A stretch of DNA of 64,000 bases from the NCBI GenBank assembly GCA_947650365.1, contig OX393556.1, positions 80,790,579 through 80,854,578 on the forward strand, written 5' to 3'. The notes under the pieces were generated by a model. The model had not been told where the DNA came from and searched no databases. It saw only the letters and a program-made list of their open reading frames with translations. Below are positions 26,194 through 39,150 of the stretch, in pieces. Source of the DNA: Chamaelirium japonicum (Eukaryota > Streptophyta > Magnoliopsida > Liliales > Melanthiaceae). The stretch's first letter is position 1. The number at the start of each line of letters is the position of its first letter. The translations under genes and the position numbers were made by a program.

Positions 26194-26654
26194 TTCGAAT
26201 GTATCCTTTCTAATTCATTCGTACGATCCATTCTAATTCCTTCGTACGATCCATTCTAATTCATTCGTACGATCCATTCTAATTCATTCGCACGATCCAT
26301 TCTAATTCATTCGTACGATCCATTCTATTTCATTCATACGATCCATTCTAATTCATTCATACGATCTATTCTAATTCTTTCGCACGAATGTATCCATTCT
26401 AATTCATTCGTACGATCCATTCTAATTCATTCGCACGATCCATTCTAATTCATTCATACAATCCATTCTAATTCTTTTGCACGAATGTATCCATTCTAAT
26501 TCATTCGTTCGATCCATTCTAATTCATTCGTACGATCCATTCTAATTCATTCGCACGATCCATTCTAATTCATGCATACGATCTAATCTAATTCATTCAT
26601 ACGATCCATTCTAATTCATTCGCACGAATGTATCCATTCTAATTCATTCGTACA
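26194..26654 (+). repeat. F block 33
   Basis: Ends at ACATGT (26652-26657); mirror of 28328-28785. Confidence 0.9.
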
Positions 26655-27644
26655 TGTATGAATGAATTAGAATGGATCGTACGAATGAATTAGAGTTGAT
26701 ACATTCGTGCGAATGAATTAGAATGGATCGTACGAATGAAATAGATTGGATCGTATGAATGAATTATATTGGATCATGCGAATGAATTAGAATAGATCAT
26801 ACGAATGAATTAGAATGGATCGTACGAATGAATTAGAATGGATACATTCGTGCAAAAGAATTAGAATGGATTGTATGAATGAATTAGAATGGATCGTGCG
26901 AATGAATTAGAATGGATACATTCGTGCGAATGAATTAGAATGGATCGTATGAATGAATTAGATTGGATCGTATGAATGAATTAGAATGGATCATATGAAT
27001 GAATTAGAATGGATCATACGAATGAATTAGAATGGATCGTATGAATGAATTAGAATGGATTGTACGAATGAATTAGAATGGATCGTTTGAATGAATTAGA
27101 ATGGATCGTACTTATGAATTAGAATGGGTCATACGAATGAAATAGAATGGATCGTACGAAGGAATTAGAAAGGATCGTACAAACGAAATAGAATGGATCG
27201 TATGAATGAAATAGAATAGATCGTACGAATGAATTAGAATGGATCGTATGAATGAATTAGATTGGATCGTATGAATGAATTAGAATGGATTGTACGAATG
27301 AAATATAATAGATCGTACGAATGAAATAGAATGGATCGTACGAATGAATTAGAATCGATTGTGCGAATGGATTAGAATGGATCATACGATTGAGTAAGAA
27401 TGGATTGTACGAATGAAATAGAATAGATCGTACGAATGAATTAGAATGGATCGTACGAATGAATTAGAATGGATCGTATGAATGAATTAGAATGGATCGT
27501 GCGAATGAATTAGAATGGATCGTACGAATGAATTAGAATGGATCGTATGAATGAATTAGAATGGATCATAGTAATGAATTAGAATGGATCCTACGAATGA
27601 ATTAGAATAGATTGTGCGAATGAATTAGAATGGATCTGGATCGT
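26655..27644 (-). repeat. R block 34
   Basis: Ends at gatctggatcgtgtatcc, the inverse of the HOR switch at 6863. Confidence 0.9.
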
Positions 27645-28327
27645 GTATCCATTCTAATTCATTCGTACGACCCATTCTAATTCATTCGCACGATCTATTC
27701 TAATTCATTCGTACGATCTATTCTATTTCATTCGTACAATCCATTCAAATTCATTCATACGATCCAATCTAATTCATTCATACGATCCATTCTAATTCAT
27801 TCGTACGATCTATTCTATTTCATTCATACGATCCATTCTAATTCGTTTGTACGATCCTTTCTAATTCCTTCGTACGATCCATTCTATTTCATTCGTATGA
27901 CCCATTCTAATTCATAAGTACGATCCATTCTAATTCATTCAAACGATCCATTCTAATTCATTCGTACGATCCATTCTAATTCATTCACATGATCCATTCT
28001 AATTCATTCATACGATCCAATCTAATTCATTCATACGATCCATTCTAATTCATTCGCACGAATGTATCCATTCTAATTTATTCGCACGATCCATTCTAAT
28101 TCATTCATACAATCCATCTAATTCTTTTGCATGAATGTATCCATTCTAATTCATTCGTACGATCCATTCTAATTCATTCGTATTATCTATTCTAATTCAT
28201 TCGCATGATCCATTATAATTTATTCATACGATCCAATCTAATTCATTCGTACGATCCATTCTAATTCATTCGCACGAATGTATCAACTCTAATTCATTCG
28301 TACGATCCATTCTAATTCATTCATACA
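27645..28327 (+). repeat. F block 35
   Basis: Ends at cattcatacatgtacgaatg, the only inverted copy of the ACATGT switch. Confidence 0.9.
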
Positions 28328-28785
28328 TGTACGAATGAATTAGAATGGATACATTCGTGCGAATGAATTAGAATGGATCGTATGAATGAATTAGATTGGA
28401 TCGTATGCATGAATTAGAATGGATCGTGCGAATGAATTAGAATGGATCGTACGAATGAATTAGAATGGATCGAACGAATAAATTAGAATGGATACATTCG
28501 TGCAAAAGAATTAGAATGGATTGTATGAATGAATTAGAATGGATCGTGCGAATGAATTAGAATGGATCGTACGAATGAATTAGAATGGATACATTCGTGC
28601 GAAAGAATTAGAATAGATCGTATGAATGAATTAGAATGGATCGTATGAATGAAATAGAATGGATCGTACGAATGAATTAGAATGGATCGTGCGAATGAAT
28701 TAGAATGGATCGTACGAATGAATTAGAATGGATCGTACGAAGGAATTAGAATGGATCGTACGAATGAATTAGAAAGGATACATTC
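28328..28785 (-). repeat. R block 36
   Basis: Ends at cattcgaattcattcg. Confidence 0.9.
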
Positions 28786-28951
28786 GAATTCATTCGTACG
28801 ATCCAATCTAATTCCTTCGTATGATCCATATTCTAATTCATTCGCACGATCCATTCTAATTCATTCGCACGATCCATTCTAATTCATTCATACGATCCAT
28901 TCTAATTCATTCACACAATCCATTCTAATTCATTCTAATTTATTCGTATGT
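28786..28951 (+). repeat. F block 37
   Basis: Ends at tttattcgtatgtgagtgg, the inverted A6 element. Confidence 0.9.
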
Positions 28952-28973
28952 GAGTGGATCGTGTTTTTTCGTG
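28950..28973 (-). repeat. A6 junction element, copy 6, inverted
   Basis: This is the only copy in reverse orientation (tggatcgtgttttttcgtg). It lies in the right arm of the 27.5-kb palindrome at the exact mirror position of copy 5. Confidence 0.92.
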
Positions 28974-31868
28974 CTAATGAATTAGAATGGATCGTACGAA
29001 TGAATTAGAATGGATACATTCGTGCGAAAGAATTAGAATGGATCGTATGAATGAATTAGATTGGATCGTATAAATGAATTAGAATGGATCGTGCTAATGA
29101 ATTAGAATGGATCATGCTAATGAATTAGAATGGATCGTGCGAATGAATTAGAATGGATCGTGCGAATGAATTATAATGGATCGTACGAATGAATTAGAAT
29201 GGATCGTACGAATGAATTAGAAAGGATACATTCGTGCGAATGAATTAGAATGGATCTTATGAGTGTGAATGAATTAGAATGGATCGTGCGAATGAATTAG
29301 AATGGATCGTATTAATGAATTAGAATGGATCGTGCGAATGAATTAGAATGGATCGTATGAATGAGTAAGAATGGATCGTGCGAATGAATTAGAATGGATC
29401 ATATGAATGAATTAGAATGGATCGTATGAATGAATTAGAATGGATCGTGCGAATAAATTAGAATGGATCGTATGAATGAATTAGAATAGATTGTGCGAAT
29501 GAATTAGAATGGATCATACGAATGAATTAGAATGGATACATTCGTGCGAATGAATTAGAATGGATCGTATGAATGAATTAGAATCGATTGTACGAATGAA
29601 TTAGAATGGATTATGTGAATGAATTAGAATGGATCGTGCGAATGAATTAGAATGGATCGTACGAATGAAATAGAATGGATTGTACGTATGAGATAGAATA
29701 GATCGTACGAATGAATTAGAATGGATACATTCATGCGAATGAATTAGAATGGATCATATGAATGAATTAGAATGGATTCATTCGTGCGAATGAATTAGAA
29801 TGGATCGTATGAATGAGTAAGAATGGATCGTACGAATGAATTAGAATGGATTGAATTAGAATGAATCGTACGAATGAATTAGAATGGATCGTACGAATGA
29901 ATTAGAATGGATTGAATTATAATGAATCGTACGAATGAATTAGAATGAATCATACCGTACGAATGAATTAGAATGGATCGTACGAATAAATTAGAATGGA
30001 TCGTACGAATGAATTAGAATGGATCGTACGAAGGAATTAGAATGGATCGTACGAAGGAATTAGAATGGATAGTACGAATGAATTAGAATGGATACCTTCG
30101 TGCAAATGAATTAGAATGGATCGTACGAATGAGTAAGAATGGATCGAACGAATGAAATAGAATGGATCGTATGAATGAATTAGAAAGGATACATTCGTGC
30201 GAATGAATTAGAATGGATCGTATGAGTGTGAATGAATTAGAATGGATCGTGCGAATGAATTAGAATGGATCGTATTAATGAATTAGAATGGATCGTGCGA
30301 ATGAATTACAATGGATCGTACGAATGAGTAAGAATGGATCGTGCGAATGAATTAGAATGGATCATATGAATGAATTACAATGGATCGTATGAATGAACTA
30401 GAATGGATCGTGCGAATAAATTAGAATGGATCGTATGAATGAATTAGAATAGATTGTGCGAATGAATTAGAATGGATCGTACGAATGAATTAGAATGGAT
30501 ACATTCGTGCGAATGAATTAGAATGGATCGTATGAATGAATTAGAATGGATCGTACGAATGAATTAGAATAGATCGTACGAATGAATTAGAATAGATACG
30601 AATGGATCGTACAAATGAGTAGGAATGGATCGTACGAATCAAATAGAATGGATTGTACGAATGAATTAGAATGGATACATTCGTGCGAATGAATTAGGAT
30701 GGATCGTATGAATGAATTAGAATAGATTGTGCGAATGAATTAGAATGAATCGTACGAATGAATTAGAATGGATACATTCATGTGAATGAATTAGAATGGA
30801 TCGTATGAATGAATTAGAATGGATCGTATGAGTGAATTAGAATGGATACGAAGGAATTAGAATGGATCGTACGAAGGAATTAGAATGGAGAATGGATCGT
30901 GCGAATGAATTAGAATTGATCGTGCGATAAGAATGTATCGTACGAATAAAATAGAATAGATCGTACGGATAAATGAATTTGGATCATGCTAATGAATTAG
31001 AATGGATTGTACGAATGAATTAGAATGGATCGTACTAATGAATTAGAATAGATTGTGCGAATGAATTAGAATGGATCGTACGAATGAATTAGAAAGGATA
31101 TATTCGTGCGAATGAATTAGAATAGATCGTATGAATGAATTAGATTGGATCGTATTAATGAATTAGAATGGATCGTGCGAATGAATTAGAATGGATCGTA
31201 CGAATGAATTAGAATGGATAGATTCGTACGAATGAATTAGAATGGATCGTATGAATGAATTAGAATGGATCGTGCGAATGAATTAGAATGGATCGTATGA
31301 ATGAATTAGAATGGATCGTGCGAATGAATAAAAATGGATCGTTTGAATGAAATAGAATGGATCGTATGAATTAGAATAGATCGTACTAATGAAATAGAAT
31401 GGATCGTACGAATGAATTAGAATAGATTGTGCGAATGGATTAGAATGGATCATACGATTGAGTAAAAATGGATTGTACGAATGAAATAGAATAGATCGTA
31501 CGAATGAATTAGAATGGATCATGCTAATGAATTAGAATTGATCGTACGAATGAATTAGAATAGATTGTGCGAATGAATTAGAATGGATCGTACGAATGAA
31601 TTGGAATGGATACATTCGTGCGAATGAATTAGACTGGATCGTATGAATGAATTAGAGTGGATACATTCGTACAAATGAATTAGAATGGATCGTACGAATG
31701 AATTAGAATGGATACATTCGTGCGAATGAATTAGAATGGATCATATGAATGAATTAGAATAGATCGATTGGGTGAATGCGAATGGATCGTGCGAATGAAT
31801 TAGAATGGATTGTACGAATGAATTAGAATGGATCGTACGAATGAATTAGAATCGATACATTCGTGCGA
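28952..31868 (-). repeat. R block 38 (2.9 kb)
   Basis: The longest R run. It has the inverted gtatg cassette near 29947 and gagtgtgaatg sites at 29.26 and 30.22 kb. It ends at gatacattcgtgcgaatcc. Confidence 0.92.
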
Positions 31869-33167
31869 ATCCATTCTATTTCATTCGTACGATCCATTCT
31901 AATTCATTCGCACGATCCATTCTAATTCATTCATACAATCCATTCTGATTCATTCGTACGATCCGTTCTAATTCATTCGTACGATCCATTCTAATTCATT
32001 TGCACAATCTATTCTAATTCATTCGTACGATCCATTCTAATTCATTCGCACGATCCATTCTAATTCATTTATACGATCCATTCTATTTCATTCGTACGAT
32101 CCATTCTTACTCATTCGTATGATCCATTCTAATTCATTTGCACGAAGGTATCCATTCTAATTCATTCGTACTATCCATTCTAATTCCTTCGTACGATCCA
32201 TTCTAATTCCTTCGTACGATCCATTCTAATTCATTCGTACGATCCATTCTAATTCCTTCGTATGATCCATTCTAATTCATTCGTACGGTATGATTCATTC
32301 TAATTAGTTCGTACGATTCATTCTAATTCAATCCATTCTAATTCATTCGTACGATCCATTCTAATTCATTCGTACGATCCATTCTAATTCATTCGTATGA
32401 TTCATTCTAATTCAATCCATTCTAATTCATTCGTACGATCCATTCTTACTCATTCGTACGATCCATTCTAATTCATTCGCACGAATGAATCCATTCTAAT
32501 TCATTCGTATGATCCATTCTAATTCATTCGCATGAATGTATCCATTCTAATTCATTCGTACGATCCATTCTATCTCATTCGTACAATCCATTCTATTTCA
32601 TTCGTACGATCCATTCTAATTCATTCGCACGATCCATTCTAATTCATTCGCATGATCCATTCTAATTCATTCGTACGATCGATTCTAATTCATTCATACG
32701 ATCCATTCTAATTCATTCGCACGAATGTATCCATTCTAATTCATTCGTACGATCCATTCTAATTCATTCGTACAATCTATTCTAATTCATTCATACGATC
32801 CATTCTAATTTATTCGCACGATCCATTCTAATTCATTTATACGATCCATTCTAATTCATTCATATGATCCATTCTAATTCATTCGCACGATCCATTCTTA
32901 CTCATTCGTACGATCCATTCTAATTCATTCGCACGATCCATTCTAATTCATTAATACGATCCTTTCTAATTTATTCGCACAATCCATTCTAATTCATTCA
33001 CACTCATACGATCCATTCTAATTCATTCGCACGAATGTATCCTTTCTAATTCATTCGTACGATCCATTCTAATTCATTCGCACAATCTATTCTAATTCAT
33101 TCGAACGATCCATTCTAATTCATTCGTACGATCCATTCTAATTCATTCGTACGATCCATTCTAATTC
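30530..33167. repeat. 7.3-kb-spaced segmental duplication, copy 2
   Basis: Second copy of 23200-25885. The shared order is taggatgg, cgtacggataaatg, the gtttgagtg-like run (here gattgggtg), the polarity switch at 31868, then the gtatg cassette at 32284. It ends where copy 2 reads taattccattcgcac and copy 1 does not. Confidence 0.88.
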
Positions 33168-35538
33168 CATTCGCACAATCTATTCTAATTCATTCGTACG
33201 ATCCATTCTATTTCATTCGTACGATCCATTCTAATTCATACGATCCATTCTATTTCATTCATACGATCCATTTTAATTCATTCGCACGATCCATTCTAAT
33301 TCATTCATACGATCCATTCTAATTCATTCGTACGATCCATTCTAATTTCTTCGTATGATCTATTCTAATTCATTCGTACGATCCATTCTAATTCCTTCGT
33401 ACGATCCATTCAAATTCATTCGCACGAATCTATCCATTCTAATTCATTCGTACGATCCATTCTAATTCATTCGCACGATCCATTCTAATTCATTAATACG
33501 ATCCAATCTAATTCATTCATACGATCTATTGTAATTCATTCGCACGAATATATCCTTTCTAATTCATTCGTACGATCCATTCTAATTCATTCGCACAATC
33601 TATTCTAATTCATTAGTACGATCCATTCTAATTCATTCGTACGATCCATTCTAATTCATTAGCACGATCCAAATTCATTTATCCGTACGATCTATTCTAT
33701 TTCATTCGTACGATCCATTCTTATCGCACGATCCATTCTAATTCATTCGCACGATCCATTCTCCATTCTAATTCCTTCGTACGATCCATTCTAATTCCTT
33801 CGTATCCATTCTAATTCACTCATACGATCCATTCTAATTCATTCATACGATCCATTCTAATTCATTCGCATAAATGTATCCATTCTAATTCATTCGTACG
33901 ATCCATTCTAATTTATTCGCACAATCTATTCTAATTTATTCATACGATCCATCCTAATTCATTCGCATGAATGTATCCATTCTAATTCATTCGTACAATC
34001 CATTCTATTTCATTCGTACGATCCATTCTTACTCATTCGTACGATCCATTCGTATCCATTCTAATTCATTCGTACGATCTATTCTAATTCATTCATACGA
34101 TCCATTCTAATTCATTAATACGATCCAATCTAATTCATTCATACGATCCATTCTAATTCATTCGTATGATCCATTCTAATTCATTCGCACGATCCATTCT
34201 AATTCATTCGCACGATCCATTCTAATTCATTCATACGATCCATTCTATTTCATTCGTACGATCCATTCTAATTCATTCGCACGATCCATTCTAATTCATT
34301 CGCACGAATGTATCCATTCCAATTCATTCGTACGATCCATTCTAATTCATTCGCACAATCTATTCTAATTCATTCGTACGATCAATTCTAATTCATTAGC
34401 ATGATCCATTCTAATTCATTCGTACGATCTATTCTATTTCATTCGTACAATCCATTCTTACTCAATCGTATGATCCATTCTAATCCATTCGCTCAATCTA
34501 TTCTAATTCATTCGTACGATCCATTCTATTTCATTCGTACGATCCATTCTAATTCATACGATCCATTCTATTTCATTAATACGATCCATTTTAATTCATT
34601 CGCACGATCCATTCTAATTCATTCATACGATCCATTCTAATTCATTCGTACGATCCATTCTAATTTCTTCGTATGATCTATTCTAATTCCTTCGTATGAT
34701 CCATTCTAATTCTTTCGTACGATCCAATCAAATTCATTCGCACGAATCTATCAATTCTAATTCATTCGTACGATCCATTCTAATTCATTCGCACGATCCA
34801 TTCTAATTCATTAATACGATCCAATATAATTCATTCATACGATCTATTCTAATTCATTCGTACGAATATATCCTTTCTAATTCATTCGTACGATCCATTC
34901 TAATTCATTCGCACAATCTATTCTAATTCATTAGTACGATCCATTCTAATTCATTCGTACGATCCATTCTAATTCATTAGCACGATCCAAATTCATTTAT
35001 CCATACGATCTATTCTATTTCATTCGTACGATCCATTCTTATCACACGATCCATTCTAATTCATTCGCACGATCCATTCTCCATTCTAATTCCTTCGTAC
35101 GATCCATTCTAATTCCTTCGTATCCATTCTAATTCACTCATACGATCCATTCTAATTCATTCAATCGATCCATTCTAATTCATTCGCATGAATGTATCCA
35201 TTCTAATTCATTCGTACGATCCATTCTAATTCATTCGCACAATCTATTCTAATTCATTCATACGATCCATTCGTATCCATTCTAATTCATTCGTACGATC
35301 TATTCTAATTCATTCGTACGATCCATTAAATTTCATTCGTATGATCCATTCTAATTCCTTTGTACGATCCAGTCTAATTCATTCCCATGAATGTATCCAT
35401 TCTAATTCATTTGCACGAATGTATCCAATCTAATTCATTCATACGATCCATTCTAATTCTTTCGCACGAATGTATCCATTCTAATTCATTCGTACGATCC
35501 ATTCTAATTCATTAACACGAAAAAACACGATCCACTAA
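31869..35538 (+). repeat. F block 39 (3.7 kb)
   Basis: The longest block of the window. It contains a local ~1318-bp repeat (aaattcatttatcc at 33671 and 34989). It ends in A6 element copy 7. Confidence 0.92.
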
Positions 35539-35539
35539 C
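35516..35539 (+). repeat. A6 junction element, copy 7
   Basis: This copy reads cacgaaaaaacacgatcc and then actaac instead of actcac, followed by ataggaataaattag. As in other copies, a GAATTC switch back to F follows about 140 bp later. Confidence 0.9.
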
Positions 35540-35677
35540 ATAGGAATAAATTAGAATAAATTAGATTGGATTGTGTGAATGAATTAGAATGGATCGTATG
35601 AATGAATTAGAATGGATCGTGCGAATGAATTAGAATATGGATCGTACGAAGGAATTAGAATGGATCGTACGAATGAA
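35539..35677 (-). repeat. R block 40
   Basis: Ends at GAATTC (35675-35680). Confidence 0.9.
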
Positions 35678-36067
35678 TTCGAATGTATCCTTTCTAATTC
35701 ATTCGTACGATCCATTCTAATTCCTTCGTACGATCCATTCTAATTCATTCGTACGATCCATTCTAATTCATTCGCATGATCCATTCTAATTCATTCGTAC
35801 GATCCATTCTAATTCATTCGTACGATCCATTCTAATTCATTCGCACAATCTATTCTAATTCATTCGTACGATCCATTCTAATTCATTCGCACGATCCATT
35901 CTAATTCATTCATACGATCCATTCTATTTCATTCGTACAATCCATTCTTACTCATTCGTACGATCCATTCTAATTCATTTGCACGAAGGTATCCATTCTA
36001 ATTCTTTCATACTATCCATTCTAATTCCTTCGTACGATCCATTCTAATTCCTTCGTACGATCCATTC
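35678..36067 (+). repeat. F block 41a
   Basis: Interrupted at 36068 by a short R scar. Confidence 0.85.
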
Positions 36068-36083
36068 GGATACATTCGTGCGA
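36068..36083 (-). repeat. 16-bp R remnant
   Basis: ggatacattcgtgcga is an R piece shorter than a monomer between two F blocks. The same piece is the right-hand tail of the R blocks ending at 31868, 36467 and 46489. Confidence 0.8.
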
Positions 36084-36343
36084 ATCCATTCTATTTCATT
36101 CGTACGATCCATTCTAATTCATTGGCACGATCCATTCTAATTCATTCATACGATCCATTCTAATTCATTCATACGATCCATTTTAATTCATTCGCACGAT
36201 CCATTCTAATTCATTCATACGATCCATTCTAATTCATTCGTACGATCCATTCTAATTTCTTCGTATGATCTATTCTAATTCCTTCGTACGATCCATTCTA
36301 ATTCCTTCGTACGATCCATTCAAATTCATTCGCACGAATCTAT
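36084..36343 (+). repeat. F block 41b
   Basis: Ends at cgaatctatttgaatggg, a switch shared only with 46342. Confidence 0.88.
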
Positions 36344-36467
36344 TTGAATGGGTCGTACGAATGAATATGAATGAATTAGAATGGATCGTTTGAGTTAATG
36401 CGAATGGATCGTGCGAATGAATTAGAATGGATCGTACGAATGAATTAGAATGGATACATTCGTGCGA
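36344..36467 (-). repeat. R block 42
   Basis: Contains cgtttgagttaatgc. It ends at gatacattcgtgcgaatcc. Confidence 0.9.
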
Positions 36468-36608
36468 ATCCATTCTATTTCATTTGTACGATCCATTCTA
36501 ATTCATTCGCACGATCCATTCTAATTCATTCGTACGATCCATTCTAATTCATTCGCACGATCCATTCTAATTCATTCGTACGATCCATTCTAATTCATTC
36601 GCACAATC
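36468..36608 (+). repeat. F block 43
   Basis: Ends at acaatcgatacgaag; the 10-kb partner (46490-46676) is longer by two monomers. Confidence 0.88.
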
Positions 36609-36893
36609 GATACGAAGAAATTAGAATGGATCGTACGAATGAATTAGAATGGATCGTATGAATGAATTAGAATGGATCGTACGAATGAATTAGAATGGAT
36701 TGAATTAGAATGAATCGTACGAATGAATTAGAATGAATCATACCGTACGAATGAATTAGAATGGATCATACGAAGGGATTAGAATGGATCGTACGAATGA
36801 ATTAGAATGGATCGTACGTACGAATGAATTAGAATGGATTGCATGAATGAATTAGAATAGATCGTACGAATGAATTAGAATGGATCGTACGAA
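36609..36893 (-). repeat. R block 44
   Basis: Has the inverted gtatg cassette near 36725 and cgtacgtacgaatg at 36810. It ends at gtacgaaatgtatcc. Confidence 0.88.
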
Positions 36894-37755
36894 ATGTATC
36901 CATTCTAATTCATTCGTACGATCCATTCTAATTCATTCGTATGATCCATTCTTACTCATTCGTACGATCCAATCTAATTCATTCATACGATACATTCTAA
37001 TTCATTCGTACGTTCCATTCTAATTCATTAGCACGATCAATGCTAATTCATTCGTACGATCCATTCTAATTTATTCGTACGATCCATTCTAATTCATTCA
37101 TACGATCCATTCTAATTCCTTCGTATGATCCATTCTAATTCATTCGTACGGTATGATTCATTCTAATTCATTCGTACGATTCATTCTAATTCATTCATAC
37201 GATTCATTCATACGATCCATTCTTACTCATTCGTACGATCCATTCTAATTCATTCGCACGATCCATTCTAATTCATCCGTACGATCCATTCTATTTCATT
37301 CGTAGGATCCATTCTTACTCATTCGTACGATCCATTCTAATTCATTCGCACGAATGTATCCATTCTAATTCATTCGTACGATCCATTCTAATTCCTTCGT
37401 ACAAACCATTCTAATTCCTGCGTACGATCCATTCTAATTCCTTTGTACGACCCATTATATTTCATTCGTATGATCCATTCTAATTCCTTTGTACGATCCA
37501 GTCTAATTCATGCCCATGAATGTATCCATTCTAATTCATTTGCACGAATGTATCCATTCTAATTCATTCGTACGATCCATTCTAATTCATTCGTACGTTC
37601 CATTCTAATTCATTCGTAAGATCCATTCTAATTCATTCATACGATCTATTCTAATTCATTCATACAATCCATTCTAATTCCTTCGTACGATCCATTCTAA
37701 TTCATTCGTACGATCCATTCTAATTCATTCGTACTATACATTCTTACTCATTCGT
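36894..37755 (+). repeat. F block 45
   Basis: gtatg cassette at 37148. It ends by fold-back across cgtacg (37753-37758). Confidence 0.9.
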
Positions 37756-38055
37756 ACGAAGGAATTAGAATGGATCGTACGAAGGAATTAGAATGGATAG
37801 TACGAATGAATTAGAATGGATACCTTCGTGCAAATGAATTAGAATGGATCGTACGAATGAGTAAGAATGGATCGTACGAATGAAATAGAATGGATCGTAT
37901 GAATGAATTAGAATGGATCGTGCGAAAGAATTAGAATGGATCGTACGAATGAATTAGAATAGATGGTGCGAATGAATTAGAATGGATCGTACGAATGAAT
38001 TAGAATGGATCATACGAATGAATTAGAATGGATCGTACGAATGAAATAGAATGGA
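37756..38055 (-). repeat. R block 46
   Basis: Ends at ggattcgcacgaatg. Confidence 0.9.
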
Positions 38056-39029
38056 TTCGCACGAATGTATCCATTCTAATTCATTCGTACGATCCATTCT
38101 AATTCATTCGTACAATCCATTCTAATTCATTCGCACGATCCATTCGCATTCACTTAAACGATCCATTCTAATTCATTCATATGATCCATTCTAATTCATT
38201 CGTGCGAATCCATTCTATTTCATTCGTACGATCCATTCTAATTCATTCGCACGATCAATTCTAATTCATTCATACGATCCATTCTAATTCATTTGCACGA
38301 ATGTATCCATTCTAATTCATTCGTACGATCTATTCTAATTCATTCGTACGATCCATTCTAATTCATTAATACGAGCCAATCGCATTCACTCAAACGATCC
38401 ATTCTAATTCCTTCGTACGATCCATTCTAATTCCTTCGTATGATCCATTCTAATTCATTCCCATGAATGTATCCATTCTAATTCATTCGCACGATCCATT
38501 CTAATTCATTCGCACGATCCATTCTAATTCATTCATACGATCCATTCTAATTCATTCGTACGATCCATTCTAATTCATTCGCACGATCCATTCTAATTCA
38601 TTCGCACGAATGTATCCATTCTAATTCATTCGTATGATCCTTTCTAATTCATTCACACGATCCATTCTAATTCATTCATACAATCCATTCTATTTCTTTT
38701 GCACGAATGTATCCATTCTAATTCATTCGTACGATCCATTCTATTTCATTCGTACGATCCATTCTAATTCATTCGTACAATCCATTCTAATTCATTCGCA
38801 CGATCTATTCGAATTCATTCGCACGAATGTATCCACTCTAATTCATTCATACGATCCATTCTAATTCCATCGTACGATCCATTCTATTTCATTCTTATGA
38901 TCCATTCTATTTCATTCATAATCCATTCTAATTCATTCGCACGATCCATTCTAATTCATTCATACGATCCATTCTAATTCATTCGTATGATCCATTCTAA
39001 TTCATTCATACGATCAATTTTAATTCATA
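38056..39029 (+). repeat. F block 47
   Basis: Carries an attcgtgcgaatcc scar at 38198 where an R tail of a few bases lies between F monomers. It ends at attcatacgaattag. Confidence 0.88.
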
Positions 39030-39150
39030 CGAATTAGAATGGATCGTATGAGTGTGAATGAATTAGAATGGATCGTGCGAATGAATTAGAATGGATCGTA
39101 TTAATGAATTAGAATGGATCGTGCGAATGAATTAGAATGGATCGTACGAA
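39030..39150 (-). repeat. R block 48 (121 bp)
   Basis: Contains gagtgtgaatg. It ends at gtacgaaattctaattc. Confidence 0.88.

Larger units (their letters stand above)
25945..27324 (+). repeat. Palindrome near 27491, left arm
   Basis: Four landmarks mirror the right arm: the A6 element (26009), GAATTC (26191-26196), ACATGT (26652-26657) and the private run cgtacttatgaattag (27.11 kb). The first three pair at exactly the same coordinate sum (54982). The innermost part is about 46 bp longer than its partner. Confidence 0.9.
27703..29037 (-). repeat. Palindrome near 27491, right arm
   Basis: This is the inverted partner of 25945-27324, with ACATGT at 28325-28330, GAATTC at 28786-28791 and the inverted A6 element at 28950. 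The spacer (about 27325-27702) carries the gatctggatcgtgtatcc switch, so the arms belong to an inverted relative of the 3.39-kb HOR. Confidence 0.9.

Noticed and set aside
36270-36473. Minus-strand open frame of 67 codons, with a similar 68-codon frame at 40059-40265
   Set aside because: Both run across polarity switches (36343 and 40240) and change from F to R sense in mid-frame, which no real gene would do.
38634-38864. Plus-strand open frame of 76 codons, repeated at 48717-48947
   Set aside because: The second copy exists because both lie in the 10-kb-spaced duplication, so conservation here is not evidence of selection. The sequence is monomer-derived.
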